The notes under the pieces were generated by a model. The model ran no database searches and was not told where the DNA came from. It saw nothing but the letters and a program-made list of their open reading frames with translations. A program made the translations under genes and the position numbers. Positions 31,136 to 39,705 of a stretch of 39,705 nucleotides of DNA are shown piece by piece; the first letter of the stretch is position 1; each line of letters begins with the position of its first letter. This DNA is from Psychrobacter sp. 4Dc (GTDB taxonomy: Bacteria > Pseudomonadota > Gammaproteobacteria > Pseudomonadales > Moraxellaceae), in contig NZ_PJAT01000110.1 of the NCBI RefSeq assembly GCF_002836715.1, positions 1-39,705 of the forward strand, read 5' to 3'.

Positions 31136-31197
31136 CCGATACGTAACTGCCTATCGTATCAATGGATTGCATTGATGGAATGTATTGATGGATCGGC
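31135..31197 (+). promoter_or_regulatory. Structured repeats between gltB and gltD
   Basis: Starting at the gltB stop, GCCGAT (31135-31140) can pair with ATCGGC (31192-31197). Inside, GATACG (31138-31143) pairs with CGTATC (31155-31160) and TCAATG (31159-31164) with CATTGA (31170-31175). A 13-base motif beginning TGGA is repeated, with ATTGATGGA occurring at 31171 and 31184. It has no T-run and is not a terminator. It might be a processing or stability element that sets the gltB:gltD ratio; this is speculation. Confidence 0.3.
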
Positions 31198-31300
31198 AAT
31201 CGCTTTAATCAGGTTAGCCAGCGTTCCGTTTTTAGAGACGTTTTAACTCACAGGTTTTCAGCAGGTACGTGACAGCAGCGATATATGTCTTAGATTTTAG

Positions 31301-32788
<1,488 letters not shown>

Positions 32789-32914
32789 TACGCTAGCGCA
32801 ATAGACTATTACTCATTCACACTGATGCGGTTCTCAATGAATAATTTGTTGAGTCATTTGATAAATAATCTTCAATAGCGTAGATTTCAATATAGTGTGC
32901 TAGGATATTTTTTA

Positions 32915-32959
32915 TAACGCCTTTTACCTGTGAATAATAGGTAGAAGGCGTTATTTTTT
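32915..32959 (+). terminator. gltBD terminator
   Basis: A 15-bp stem (32915-32929 with 32939-32953, one G-U pair) with a 9-base loop is followed by T6 at 32954-32959. Confidence 0.88.
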
Positions 32960-33077
32960 GCCCGTCATTTTGCTGATAGAATATTAACTTATACTTACCG
33001 CTAGTTAGTGAGATTTTTTAATAATCTTTTATTAAAGTGTCTCACCTAAACATTCCACCCAAAAAGAGTAGCCTTGC

Positions 33078-34289
33078 GTGAAACCCACCCTTTATCAGCG
33101 TATTATTGCTCCATTTGTCGAACCCTATGTTCGCTACCAACATGCAGATATCCTACATGCCACACGCCTAGGCACGGCTGTGATATTGGCTTTATTGGTC
33201 AATAAAATCACCAATCTTCCGCACGGTGAATGGACGACCATTACAGTATTCATTATTCTAGGGTTATTGCAATACCAAGGTGCTATTTATACTAAGGCGA
33301 AAGAGCGCGTGATTGGTACTTTGTTAGGTATTGGTACTGCGCTTGGGGTGTTATGGTTTAATCAGAACGCAGGCGCATGGCTATGGGTGGACTATGCCCT
33401 CATTGGTCTGCTCAGCGGCATCATTGGCTATTTAGCCGTCAGACAGCTTGGGTATACAGGGCTGCTAACGGGCATCACTATGTTGATGATTGTCTCTGAT
33501 TTAGGCAATAATAGCATTGGTCAAGATGGTATCTACCGCGCCTTAAATATCTTACTGGGGACAGGCGTTTCGGTAGCAGTAACGCTAATTTTGCCGCTCA
33601 AATCAACGTTGATGTGGCGATTCTTATTGAGTAGTAATCTTGATGCTTGTAGTAGCCTCTACGCTGGCGTAGGTCATCATATTGAGGCGACGGATGGAGT
33701 GGTGGACGACTCTGTTCAAAAGTTAAACCCAGTGGCTTTTCCTGTTAAGGAAGTACCCGTTGATAGAGCGTTGGTCACAGCGTTACAGCAGATCAATAAA
33801 CGCTTGCTAGCCGTGCGCCCCCATATCGCGGCGACAGCCAGTGAGTCAGGAATCGAAAAAGAAACATTAGAAACGATTCAGCGTACTCATCGTAATATCA
33901 TTGGGACGATTGATTTACTACTAAGTGCGGCACCGCGCTTGGCAAATATCGAAATTGATGAAGAAAACCATGTTTTATTGGTACATTATCAGCATGAGCT
34001 AACCCAAGCGATGCAGCATATGGCAGCGGTGTTACGTAGTCCAAGCGATGAAGTATTTCGACCCATTACTCGTATTGCTGTCTCGGAGTATCCAAGCGTA
34101 CAGCACCTAGCATTTGAGTGGCAGGGCTATTTCTGGTTGACACAAACCTTGCAGACTCAGTTGCAGCAGCTGAGTGATTTACTGCAAACATCGAAGCCGC
34201 ATTGGTTTGCTGCATCCGGTCTGGGCTATCAACGCCGCGAGCAGCGCCGAATGAAAGAGCAGGGCGGCGAGACGGATTTACATTTATAG
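33078..34289 (+). CDS. FUSC-family inner-membrane protein (putative exporter)
   Basis: The 403-residue product has about six membrane segments in residues 25-175, then a cytoplasmic half rich in helices. The segment HATRLGTAVILALLVNK, the GEWTTITVFIILGLLQYQGAI stretch and KAKERVIGTLLGIGTALG are typical of the FUSC/aromatic acid exporter family (YccS, AaeB, YeeA relatives). Members are thought to export aromatic acids or other toxic organics; the substrate here is unknown. The start is GTG at 33078 with an AAGAG site upstream. It is a single gene between two terminators. At about 400 residues it is a half-size member compared with ~700-residue YccS. Confidence 0.82.
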   Translation: MKPTLYQRIIAPFVEPYVRYQHADILHATRLGTAVILALLVNKITNLPHGEWTTITVFIILGLLQYQGAIYTKAKERVIGTLLGIGTALGVLWFNQNAGAWLWVDYALIGLLSGIIGYLAVRQLGYTGLLTGITMLMIVSDLGNNSIGQDGIYRALNILLGTGVSVAVTLILPLKSTLMWRFLLSSNLDACSSLYAGVGHHIEATDGVVDDSVQKLNPVAFPVKEVPVDRALVTALQQINKRLLAVRPHIAATASESGIEKETLETIQRTHRNIIGTIDLLLSAAPRLANIEIDEENHVLLVHYQHELTQAMQHMAAVLRSPSDEVFRPITRIAVSEYPSVQHLAFEWQGYFWLTQTLQTQLQQLSDLLQTSKPHWFAASGLGYQRREQRRMKEQGGETDLHL

Positions 34290-34294
34290 CGCAA

Positions 34295-34326
34295 AAAAAC
34301 GCTGACCATTTAGGATCAGCGTTTTT
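34295..34326. terminator. Bidirectional terminator between FUSC gene and potD-like gene
   Basis: An 11-bp perfect stem (34295-34305 with 34316-34326) with a 10-base loop is flanked by A and T runs, serving both convergent genes. Confidence 0.88.
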
Positions 34327-34370
34327 ATTTTTCAAAGACTACTTTATTCTAAAATGCTAAATTAAAACTA

Positions 34371-35504
34371 TTAACGACCAGTCTTTAGCTTATCCCAGTA
34401 CTGTTGATACACTTGCAACGCTTCATCGCCTACATCTTCTTGGAACTCAGCTTTTGCTAATACTTCTTTAGAAGGATAAATCGTTGGATTGTTTTGGACG
34501 CTCTCATCCATCAGCTCACGCGCTGCTATGTTTGGTGATGCGTAGCCAATCTCTTCGCTGACGATTTTTGCATTTTCAGGACGTAATAAATAATCAATAA
34601 ACTTATGTGCTGCATCAACTTGCTTAGCATTTTTTGGAATGACAAAATTGTCCATCCATAAGATAGCGCCTTCGGTTGGATACTTATAAACCAAGCTAGT
34701 CAAACCTTCGTCATTGGCCATGACTGCTTCACCATTCCATGTCATACCAAGCGAAGTCTCACCTTCAATATACGGCATACGTGTCGCATCAGAGTTAAAA
34801 GTTTTGACGTTTGGCATCAACGTGGTGAGCTTATCGTAAGCGGCTTCGATTTCGTCAGGATTGCTACTATTACCTGAGTAGCCAAGAGTCAGCAGTGCCA
34901 TACCGAATACTTCACGCACGTCGTTAGTCAGCATCACCTGACCTTTATACTTAGGATCCCATAGGTCATTCCAGCTATTGACAGTTTTCGGATCGACACT
35001 GTCACCGTTAATAGCGAGACCGGTGCTGCCCCACATATAAGGGATAGAGTATTTGTTGTCAGGATCGACTTTGGTATTGGTAAATGAGGTATCAAGGTTT
35101 TTGAAATTGCTCAATTTAGATTTATCTAGTTCTTGCAACAGTCCTTCTTTCGCCATTTTTTCGACGTAATAAGTCGATGGAATCGCTAAGTCATACTGAC
35201 TAGAATCATCCAATAGTTTGAGCTTGGCATACATCGCTTCGTTAGAGTCAAATGTGGTGTAATTAACTGAGATGCCAGTCTCTTCTTCAAAGCCATCTAA
35301 AATTTCTTGCGGCATATATTCTGACCAGTTGTAAAGGTTCAGCGTCTCATTGCTCGCCGCAGCGCTGCCATCCGCTGCATCGTCAGAGTTGCTACAACTG
35401 GCAAGTACCAAGCCGACAGCCGCTGCTAACAATGCTTTTGGCACTATGCGACTGACACTAGCCGAGGTGTGAGTAGTTGGATGGGACGATGATAAATGGG
35501 TCAA
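34371..35504 (-). CDS. potD: Spermidine/putrescine-binding lipoprotein PotD
   Basis: This is the periplasmic binding component of a polyamine ABC transporter. The 377-residue precursor has a lipoprotein signal ending LVLASC (C37), then a PotD/PotF fold. Segments such as LNLYNWSEYMPQEILDGFEE, YDLAIPSTYYVEKMAKEG, IPYMWGSTGLAING and MTWNGEAVMANDEG match E. coli PotD closely as I recall it, including the Trp and acidic residues that line the polyamine pocket. The start is TTG (35502-35504); an AGGAGA site 6 bases upstream supports it. No permease or ATPase genes are next to it, so the rest of the transporter must lie elsewhere. Confidence 0.92.
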   Translation of the reverse strand: MTHLSSSHPTTHTSASVSRIVPKALLAAAVGLVLASCSNSDDAADGSAAASNETLNLYNWSEYMPQEILDGFEEETGISVNYTTFDSNEAMYAKLKLLDDSSQYDLAIPSTYYVEKMAKEGLLQELDKSKLSNFKNLDTSFTNTKVDPDNKYSIPYMWGSTGLAINGDSVDPKTVNSWNDLWDPKYKGQVMLTNDVREVFGMALLTLGYSGNSSNPDEIEAAYDKLTTLMPNVKTFNSDATRMPYIEGETSLGMTWNGEAVMANDEGLTSLVYKYPTEGAILWMDNFVIPKNAKQVDAAHKFIDYLLRPENAKIVSEEIGYASPNIAARELMDESVQNNPTIYPSKEVLAKAEFQEDVGDEALQVYQQYWDKLKTGR

Positions 35505-35887
35505 AATATCTCTCCTAAATAAAGATAATGCAAATCAGAAAAATTCAATAAAAAAGCCAAAAAGATAAAAAGATAAAAGCCTGACATGGCCAATAAAACT
35601 ATTATGGTCATTAATTTGTACAATTTAAAGGGTTGTTATTAAGGTAATACTTAACAATACTAATAAAAATAGCCAGTTGGGCTAATGAGATGAGTAGCAA
35701 GACTAACTGAATGACAGCTAATTCTGAGTAGAATTGCTAGCGAGCTGCTAACCTCGAATCGAAAAAAGATAGCATATAACCATGCTATGATTGGCGCAGG
35801 CCGAAGTATGACGAACATCATTTAAGCAGATATCAGCCTTTGGCTCTAAGACACCAACCATACCATAATAATAAAGGATACAGCACA
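35505..35887. other. Divergent intergenic region potD / SDR gene
   Basis: This 383-base region must hold the promoters of both divergent genes. It shows an A-rich patch with AAAAAGAT repeated (about 35554-35577) and a perfect 7-bp dyad ATAGCAT/ATGCTAT (35769-35775 with 35782-35788) that could be an operator or a small hairpin. I could not assign clear -35/-10 pairs. No small gene is evident. Confidence 0.45.
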
Positions 35888-36715
35888 ATGACCGAAAGTA
35901 CCTCAACTCAAAACACCTTGAATAAAAGCCACTCAGTTATACCGGCATTGCTTACGGATAAAGTCGCCATAGTCACTGGTGCCAGTCGAGGGCTTGGTGC
36001 ACAGATTGCACAGCAAATGGCAGCAGCAGGCGCTATCGTTTGCGTCAACTACCTCAATAGTAAACAGGCTGCTGAGGCGGTAGTGGCTGACATCATCGCG
36101 ACAGGCGGTCAAGCATTTGCTTATCAGGCGGATGTCACTGAGCTTGAGCAAGTACAAGCCATGGCAGCTGAAGTCATCACTCGTCATGGTCGTATCGATA
36201 TATTGGTCAATAATGCTTTGCCGAATTATCAGTTCAATCCAAGCGCTGCGTACACCAGTATTGAAACAGTAAAGTGGACGCATTTTTCGCAGCAAATGGA
36301 CGGTATCGTTAAAGGCGCAGTCAATACGGTGCAAGCGGTGTTGCCGCAAATGAAAGCGCAGCAAGTAGGCAAAATTATCAATATCTCAACCAATCTTGTC
36401 TACAACCCAGTGGTTACCTATTATGATTACACCACGGCTAAATCAGCGTTGATTGGACTGACTCGCAACCTAGCAAGCGAGCTTGGACAGTATGGTATTC
36501 GGGTTAGTTTGCTGGCAGGTGGATTATTAAAAACTACCGACGCAAGCAGCTTAACCACTGAAGAGGTATTTGACTATATCGCGACTACAACGCCGCTGCG
36601 CCAAGCGACTTCGGTAGCGGACTTTGCCAATTCAGTATTGCTCATGGCGTCTGATTTGAGCATGGCTATTACTGGACAATCTATCGCTGTCGATGGTGGC
36701 TTGACCATGCCTTAA
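35888..36715 (+). CDS. Short-chain dehydrogenase/reductase (FabG-like)
   Basis: The 275-residue product is a classical SDR. It has a TGASRGLG cofactor loop (residues 30-37; the Arg after Ser suggests NADPH), NNALPN, and the catalytic Ser167, Tyr181 and Lys185 in ISTN and YTTAK. It ends AITGQSIAVDGGLTMP, typical of 3-oxoacyl-ACP reductase-like members. It is not beside other fatty-acid genes, so the substrate is unknown and it may not be the main FabG. ATG 35888 was chosen over an in-frame upstream TTG because AAAGGA (35873-35878) precedes it. The first ~22 residues are a Ser/Thr/Asn-rich extension. Confidence 0.9.
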   Translation: MTESTSTQNTLNKSHSVIPALLTDKVAIVTGASRGLGAQIAQQMAAAGAIVCVNYLNSKQAAEAVVADIIATGGQAFAYQADVTELEQVQAMAAEVITRHGRIDILVNNALPNYQFNPSAAYTSIETVKWTHFSQQMDGIVKGAVNTVQAVLPQMKAQQVGKIINISTNLVYNPVVTYYDYTTAKSALIGLTRNLASELGQYGIRVSLLAGGLLKTTDASSLTTEEVFDYIATTTPLRQATSVADFANSVLLMASDLSMAITGQSIAVDGGLTMP

Positions 36716-36841
36716 TTGAGGCCTTAACTGATTGCTTAACGCTCTATTGGATTTGTAGAAGAACAAAACGATCGTCAATGTGATGGAATCATCATTGCTA
36801 AAGATTTTATTTATATTTTCTATATAAAATTAGACCATAAT

Positions 36842-36879
36842 AAAAAGCTCTTACTAATCGGTTAGTAAGGGCTTTTTTT
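36842..36879. terminator. Bidirectional terminator between SDR and HAD genes
   Basis: A 16-bp stem (36842-36857 with 36862-36877, one mismatched/G-U position) with a 4-base loop is flanked by A and T runs, lying between two convergent genes. Confidence 0.88.
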
Positions 36880-36930
36880 AAATGAACGTTAATTAGATGA
36901 ACATTAATGGCTTTATTTACATAGGTACTC

Positions 36931-37761
36931 TTATGATGCTGTTTTCAACTGATCAAGCACTGTCTGTATGCCATATTCTTCAATCGTCCCAGTGACAAAA
37001 TCAGCACGTTCTATCAGTGCGGGTTGCGCATCGCCCATCGCCACGGCAAACCCGACCAGATCAAACATCTCTAGGTCGTTCATACCATCACCAAATGCCA
37101 TGCACTCGCTTGCATCTACATCATAGTATTTGCACACATCTTTAATACCTCGTGCTTTAGATGCTTCTATTGGCAATATATCGGCGCCAATATGATGCCA
37201 ATGTACCAGTTTTAAATCGTATTGAGCAAAGTCAATATCTTGCATTTTGTCTTCTTGACTATTAAAGAAAACAGAACATTGATACACCGTGTTTGATTTA
37301 TAGTAATCAGGGGCAACGATAGAGTTGGGCGTGACCGCATTGAACTCGCGTAAACGTTCATTTTCACCTGACCAAGCGATATGAGTGGCAGAGTCAAACT
37401 TATGAATCAAATCACTCTGCTGGCATAGGCGTACGATTTTATCTGTCTGTTCAGCAGTTAATGGGTAGTGGCTGATTCGGCCGCCTTTATCAAAACTATA
37501 TTGTCCATTCATACAAATAATGGCGTCCAATATATCTGCATCAAGCAACGCTAGAATGTCTTCAGGCAATATGGCTTTAGAACGACCAGTCGAAATCACT
37601 AGTTTAATATCGGTATCTGCAAGCTGCTCAAGCGTCGCTTTATTGTGTTCAGCGATAATGCCGTTGCGGCTCAAGGTATCATCGATGTCAAAAAAGATGA
37701 TTTTGGGGGTCGAAATCTTAGTAGTCATACTTTCTTTGGCAATCTTATCTTCGATAAACAT
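36931..37761 (-). CDS. Cof-type HAD-superfamily phosphatase
   Basis: The 276-residue product has the four HAD motifs: FFDIDDTL (nucleophile D25, acid D27), ISTGR, a Lys in the ASKARGIK segment, and FGDGMNDLEMF. A C2-type cap lies between motifs II and III, as in Cof/YidA/YbhA proteins, which hydrolyse sugar phosphates, PLP or FMN-type substrates. The specific substrate cannot be read from sequence. ATG 37761 has an AGGA site 5 bases before it; an internal ATG (residue 12) is a less likely alternative. It is a lone gene, convergent with the SDR gene. Confidence 0.9.
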   Translation of the reverse strand: MFIEDKIAKESMTTKISTPKIIFFDIDDTLSRNGIIAEHNKATLEQLADTDIKLVISTGRSKAILPEDILALLDADILDAIICMNGQYSFDKGGRISHYPLTAEQTDKIVRLCQQSDLIHKFDSATHIAWSGENERLREFNAVTPNSIVAPDYYKSNTVYQCSVFFNSQEDKMQDIDFAQYDLKLVHWHHIGADILPIEASKARGIKDVCKYYDVDASECMAFGDGMNDLEMFDLVGFAVAMGDAQPALIERADFVTGTIEEYGIQTVLDQLKTAS

Positions 37762-38060
37762 GATGATCCTATTATTTTTAGTCGTGTAGATACAATGATT
37801 CAGATACTACTACAACATACCCAATCAGATAAATACCTATCGAGTAACCTATGATGCTACAAGTATGCTTATTGAGACAGTATTTGCATGTAGCCTGTAG
37901 AACCGCTCATTGCTTGTCCAGAGTATTAACAAAAATGCTAAACGATATGACTAACTTAACCGTGTTTATTTATTATAAAGTTATATTCAATTATCAAAAC
38001 TAATCTACGAAATAAGATGGACTATCGTTATTAATGCATCAGTTACCTAAAGGAACAAGT

Positions 38061-38566
38061 ATGAACTTTTTCATCTTAAAAACGGTTACAGTTTTGGCGA
38101 CCTTAGCTTTATCTGCCAATGCTTTTGCAATGGATGTTGAATTTAATGATGCTGTTTGGGATGGCAAAAAATACCTGAGGGGCAGCAATGTTTAAACTAT
38201 GACGGTAAAAGCCCAGCCACGCCTAGCATGACTGTTTCAAACATTCCTACAAGAGCTGAAAGCTTGGTGTTCGTCTACAACGATGTAAGCAATAAACGTA
38301 TGCAGCATGGTGGCCATGGCATTGTCGAGTTTGCACTACCAGAGGGTGCTACGAGCGCAGAAGTGCCACGAGTATTTGGTCACACTTACGAAGTACCAGT
38401 CGGTATTGAGATGGTCGCAGAATACCGTAACCGCAAAGGTGAGGCGGGCGGTGCATATAAGCCGCCTTGCTCTGGCGGCAAGAACCATCTGTATACTGTA
38501 GATGTACAAGCATGGCAGGGCGATTCGGTACTTGCTGAAACAACCGTTGAGATGGGACGGTATTGA
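38061..38566 (+). pseudogene. Frameshifted secreted PEBP-like protein gene
   Basis: ATG 38061 has an AAAGGA site and starts a signal peptide ending near SANAFA (residue 23), then DVEFNDAVWDGKK. The frame stops at 38193-38195 after 44 codons. The rest continues in another frame to the stop at 38564-38566 as KIPEGQQCLNYDGKSPATP through PCSGGKNHLYTVDVQAW. One extra A in the A6 run at 38166-38171 would join both parts into a 168-residue exported protein. IP, the Cys-x-Asp-Gly-x-SP region and the PC..G.HLY.V segment resemble the YbhB/YbcL (phosphatidylethanolamine-binding) family, though the DPDAP motif is missing. Explanations: inactivating mutation, phase variation, slippage, or a sequencing error. 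The function is unknown. Confidence 0.7.
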
Positions 38567-38608
38567 TACGTTAGCTATTCAATTAATATGCAACAATTAG
38601 CATGCAAC

Positions 38609-38655
38609 AAAGTCGTCTATACAAAACTGTTTATACATAGCGTAGACGGCTTTTT
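38609..38655 (+). terminator. Terminator after the PEBP-like gene (repeat copy 1)
   Basis: An 11-bp stem (38609-38619 with 38643-38653, one G-U pair) with a 23-base loop ends in T5. The arms and the sequence after the T-run resemble the terminator at 39569-39605, so the pair also forms an imperfect direct repeat around the BLUF gene. Confidence 0.65.
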
Positions 38656-39018
38656 ATTGAAGGTAAGTTGTGTTTTATATACCTATAAACAGGCTAGCTT
38701 ATAGACATTAAAGACCCTGATTGATGTTTATAATATTTAGCCAATAAGTAAACGTGGCTCAGTCATATAAGTACGTTGAGGCAGGGCTATAGGAGAATAT
38801 AGATTAGGCTTGTTAATTATTGGAATAATGCCAAGATACTGAACGTGACAACTTTGTAGTATAATTTTACTACTATGAATATTGGTATGCTATATCATTG
38901 AAACTTCTATGTTATAAATCTAAAAAAATCATAGCAAATGATAAAAAACGTTATTAATTATACTTTATCTTAAAGTGTATCTTGATTTGAATGAATTATT
39001 TTATAAATAAGGTTTCTT
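38656..39018 (+). other. AT-rich region upstream of the BLUF gene
   Basis: About 360 bases with no gene. A TATAAT (38860-38865) lies inside a perfect 6-bp dyad GTAGTA/TACTAC (38856-38861 with 38868-38873). This might be a promoter with an overlapping operator, but no good -35 is visible and it lies about 150 bases before the BLUF start. The last 80 bases are strongly AT-rich. Confidence 0.4.
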
Positions 39019-39492
39019 ATGAACATAACGACAAGCCAGCCTTCAGAAGATAGAAAAAGGCATGGCGAACATATTCTTATCCACATGACGTATATCGCCA
39101 AAAATGTCGATCTAGATTCTGGGATTGAGTTGACTCGCGCACTTGAGTACTGGCGCAGATATTTTGAAGAAAACGATATCGTTTCAGCTTTAGTCATTAG
39201 TGAAGGTTATTTCGTTCAAAGTTTCCAAGGAACAAGACCTGCTATCAATACTGCCTTGGAAAAGATACTTGACGAGCATTCAACTATTGTCCCTAATATT
39301 GTGAATATAGAGGAAGTCGAATCTCGCCAATGGAATGGGTTTTTAGTTAAACATCTAACCTCAAGCGTTGAAGATGAAGAGCATGCTCTAAAGAACTTCT
39401 CAGCAGGCTCCGACTACAATCCTTATCTAATGAAAAGCTCTCAGATTGAAAGCTTTTTGAAAGCGATATTTGAAGATGCTGAATCTAATTAA
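39019..39492 (+). CDS. Divergent BLUF-domain protein
   Basis: BLUF proteins are FAD-binding blue-light sensors. The 157-residue product aligns without gaps, from memory, to the BLUF domain of AppA. Y25 (HMTYIA) and Q67 (YFVQSFQG) sit at the photo-switch Tyr21 and Gln63, but F49 replaces the flavin-contacting Asn45, F108 replaces Trp104 and V110 replaces Met106. After the domain comes a short helical tail with NPYLMKSSQIESFLKAIF, like the tail of Acinetobacter BlsA. There is no effector domain, so it would act by protein contact. AAGG precedes the ATG. It may be a sensor with altered flavin binding or a light-blind relative. Confidence 0.75.
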   Translation: MNITTSQPSEDRKRHGEHILIHMTYIAKNVDLDSGIELTRALEYWRRYFEENDIVSALVISEGYFVQSFQGTRPAINTALEKILDEHSTIVPNIVNIEEVESRQWNGFLVKHLTSSVEDEEHALKNFSAGSDYNPYLMKSSQIESFLKAIFEDAESN

Positions 39493-39568
39493 TTTTAAAT
39501 GAGTAGCATTTATTTCTTGAATATTTGCCTCTTAGAGTAGTTAGTAGCACTTGCCCTAGCTAGAATAG

Positions 39569-39605
39569 AAAAGCCGTCTATACCTGTGTATAGGCGGCTT
39601 TTTGT
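39569..39605 (+). terminator. Terminator after the BLUF gene (repeat copy 2)
   Basis: A 15-bp stem (39569-39583 with 39588-39602, one G-U pair) with loop CTGT ends in T5. The remaining 100 bases of the window show no gene. Confidence 0.88.
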
Positions 39606-39705
39606 TGAAAGCAAGTTAGCAGTAGCGGTACAGGATGTTTTCTTAGCAATTGGACAGAATATTGGCGGATGTTCATAAGTGACTATTCATACCTGACTCT
39701 TGCAA

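Noticed and set aside
37520..37854. Forward frames antisense to the HAD gene
   Set aside because: They are shadows of a clear HAD protein with all four motifs on the other strand.
38163..38180. Programmed -1 ribosomal frameshift in the PEBP-like gene
   Set aside because: The A6 run could slip, but no clear stimulatory stem follows at the right distance, so a mutation, phase variation or sequencing error is simpler. Not fully excluded.
38156..38566. PEBP-like gene starting at ATG 38156 as an intact 136-residue protein
   Set aside because: That ATG has no ribosome-binding site, leaves no signal peptide, and ignores the well-placed AAAGGA, start and signal peptide at 38061; the frameshift model explains both halves.

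Overview
The window looks like a chromosomal segment of a gammaproteobacterium of the family Moraxellaceae, most likely Psychrobacter. This rests on gene order (trpT-secE-nusG-rplKAJL-rpoBC, mrcA next to divergent pilMNOPQ-aroK-aroB-SPOR gene-gltBD), on protein sequences that read like Acinetobacter/Psychrobacter homologues, and on a moderately AT-rich composition. It is a judgement from memory of the families, not a database result.

Region 1 (1-13.5 kb) is the transcription/translation block: a terminator of an upstream gene (probably tuf), tRNA-Trp, secE, nusG, rplK-rplA, an L10-type leader, rplJ-rplL, a 764-base gap with a terminator and further RNA structure, then rpoB and rpoC. Region 2 (13.6-17 kb) holds a small DUF6586-like gene and, convergent to it, mrcA (PBP1A). 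Region 3 (17.2-25.7 kb) is the type IV pilus alignment/secretin operon pilMNOPQ with tightly overlapping genes, then aroK, aroB and a membrane-anchored SPOR-like protein. Region 4 (25.7-32.8 kb) is gltB-gltD (glutamate synthase), preceded by about 1 kb of non-coding DNA that contains a 132-bp MITE-like insertion with an 8-bp target duplication. Region 5 (33-39.7 kb) is more accessory: a FUSC-family membrane protein, a PotD-like polyamine-binding lipoprotein, a short-chain dehydrogenase, a Cof-type HAD phosphatase, a frameshifted secreted PEBP-like gene and a divergent BLUF-domain gene.

Most of the window is ordinary core genome. I found no convincing new multi-gene system. The points most worth a second look are: the BLUF protein, which keeps the photo-switch Tyr and Gln but lacks the usual flavin-binding Asn; a single-base frameshift in an A6 run of the PEBP-like gene; the MITE upstream of gltB; two related terminator-like repeats bracketing the BLUF gene; and nested or mutually exclusive inverted repeats in the long rplL-rpoB gap. 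All folding statements come from base pairing read by eye; no energies, alignments or searches were run.
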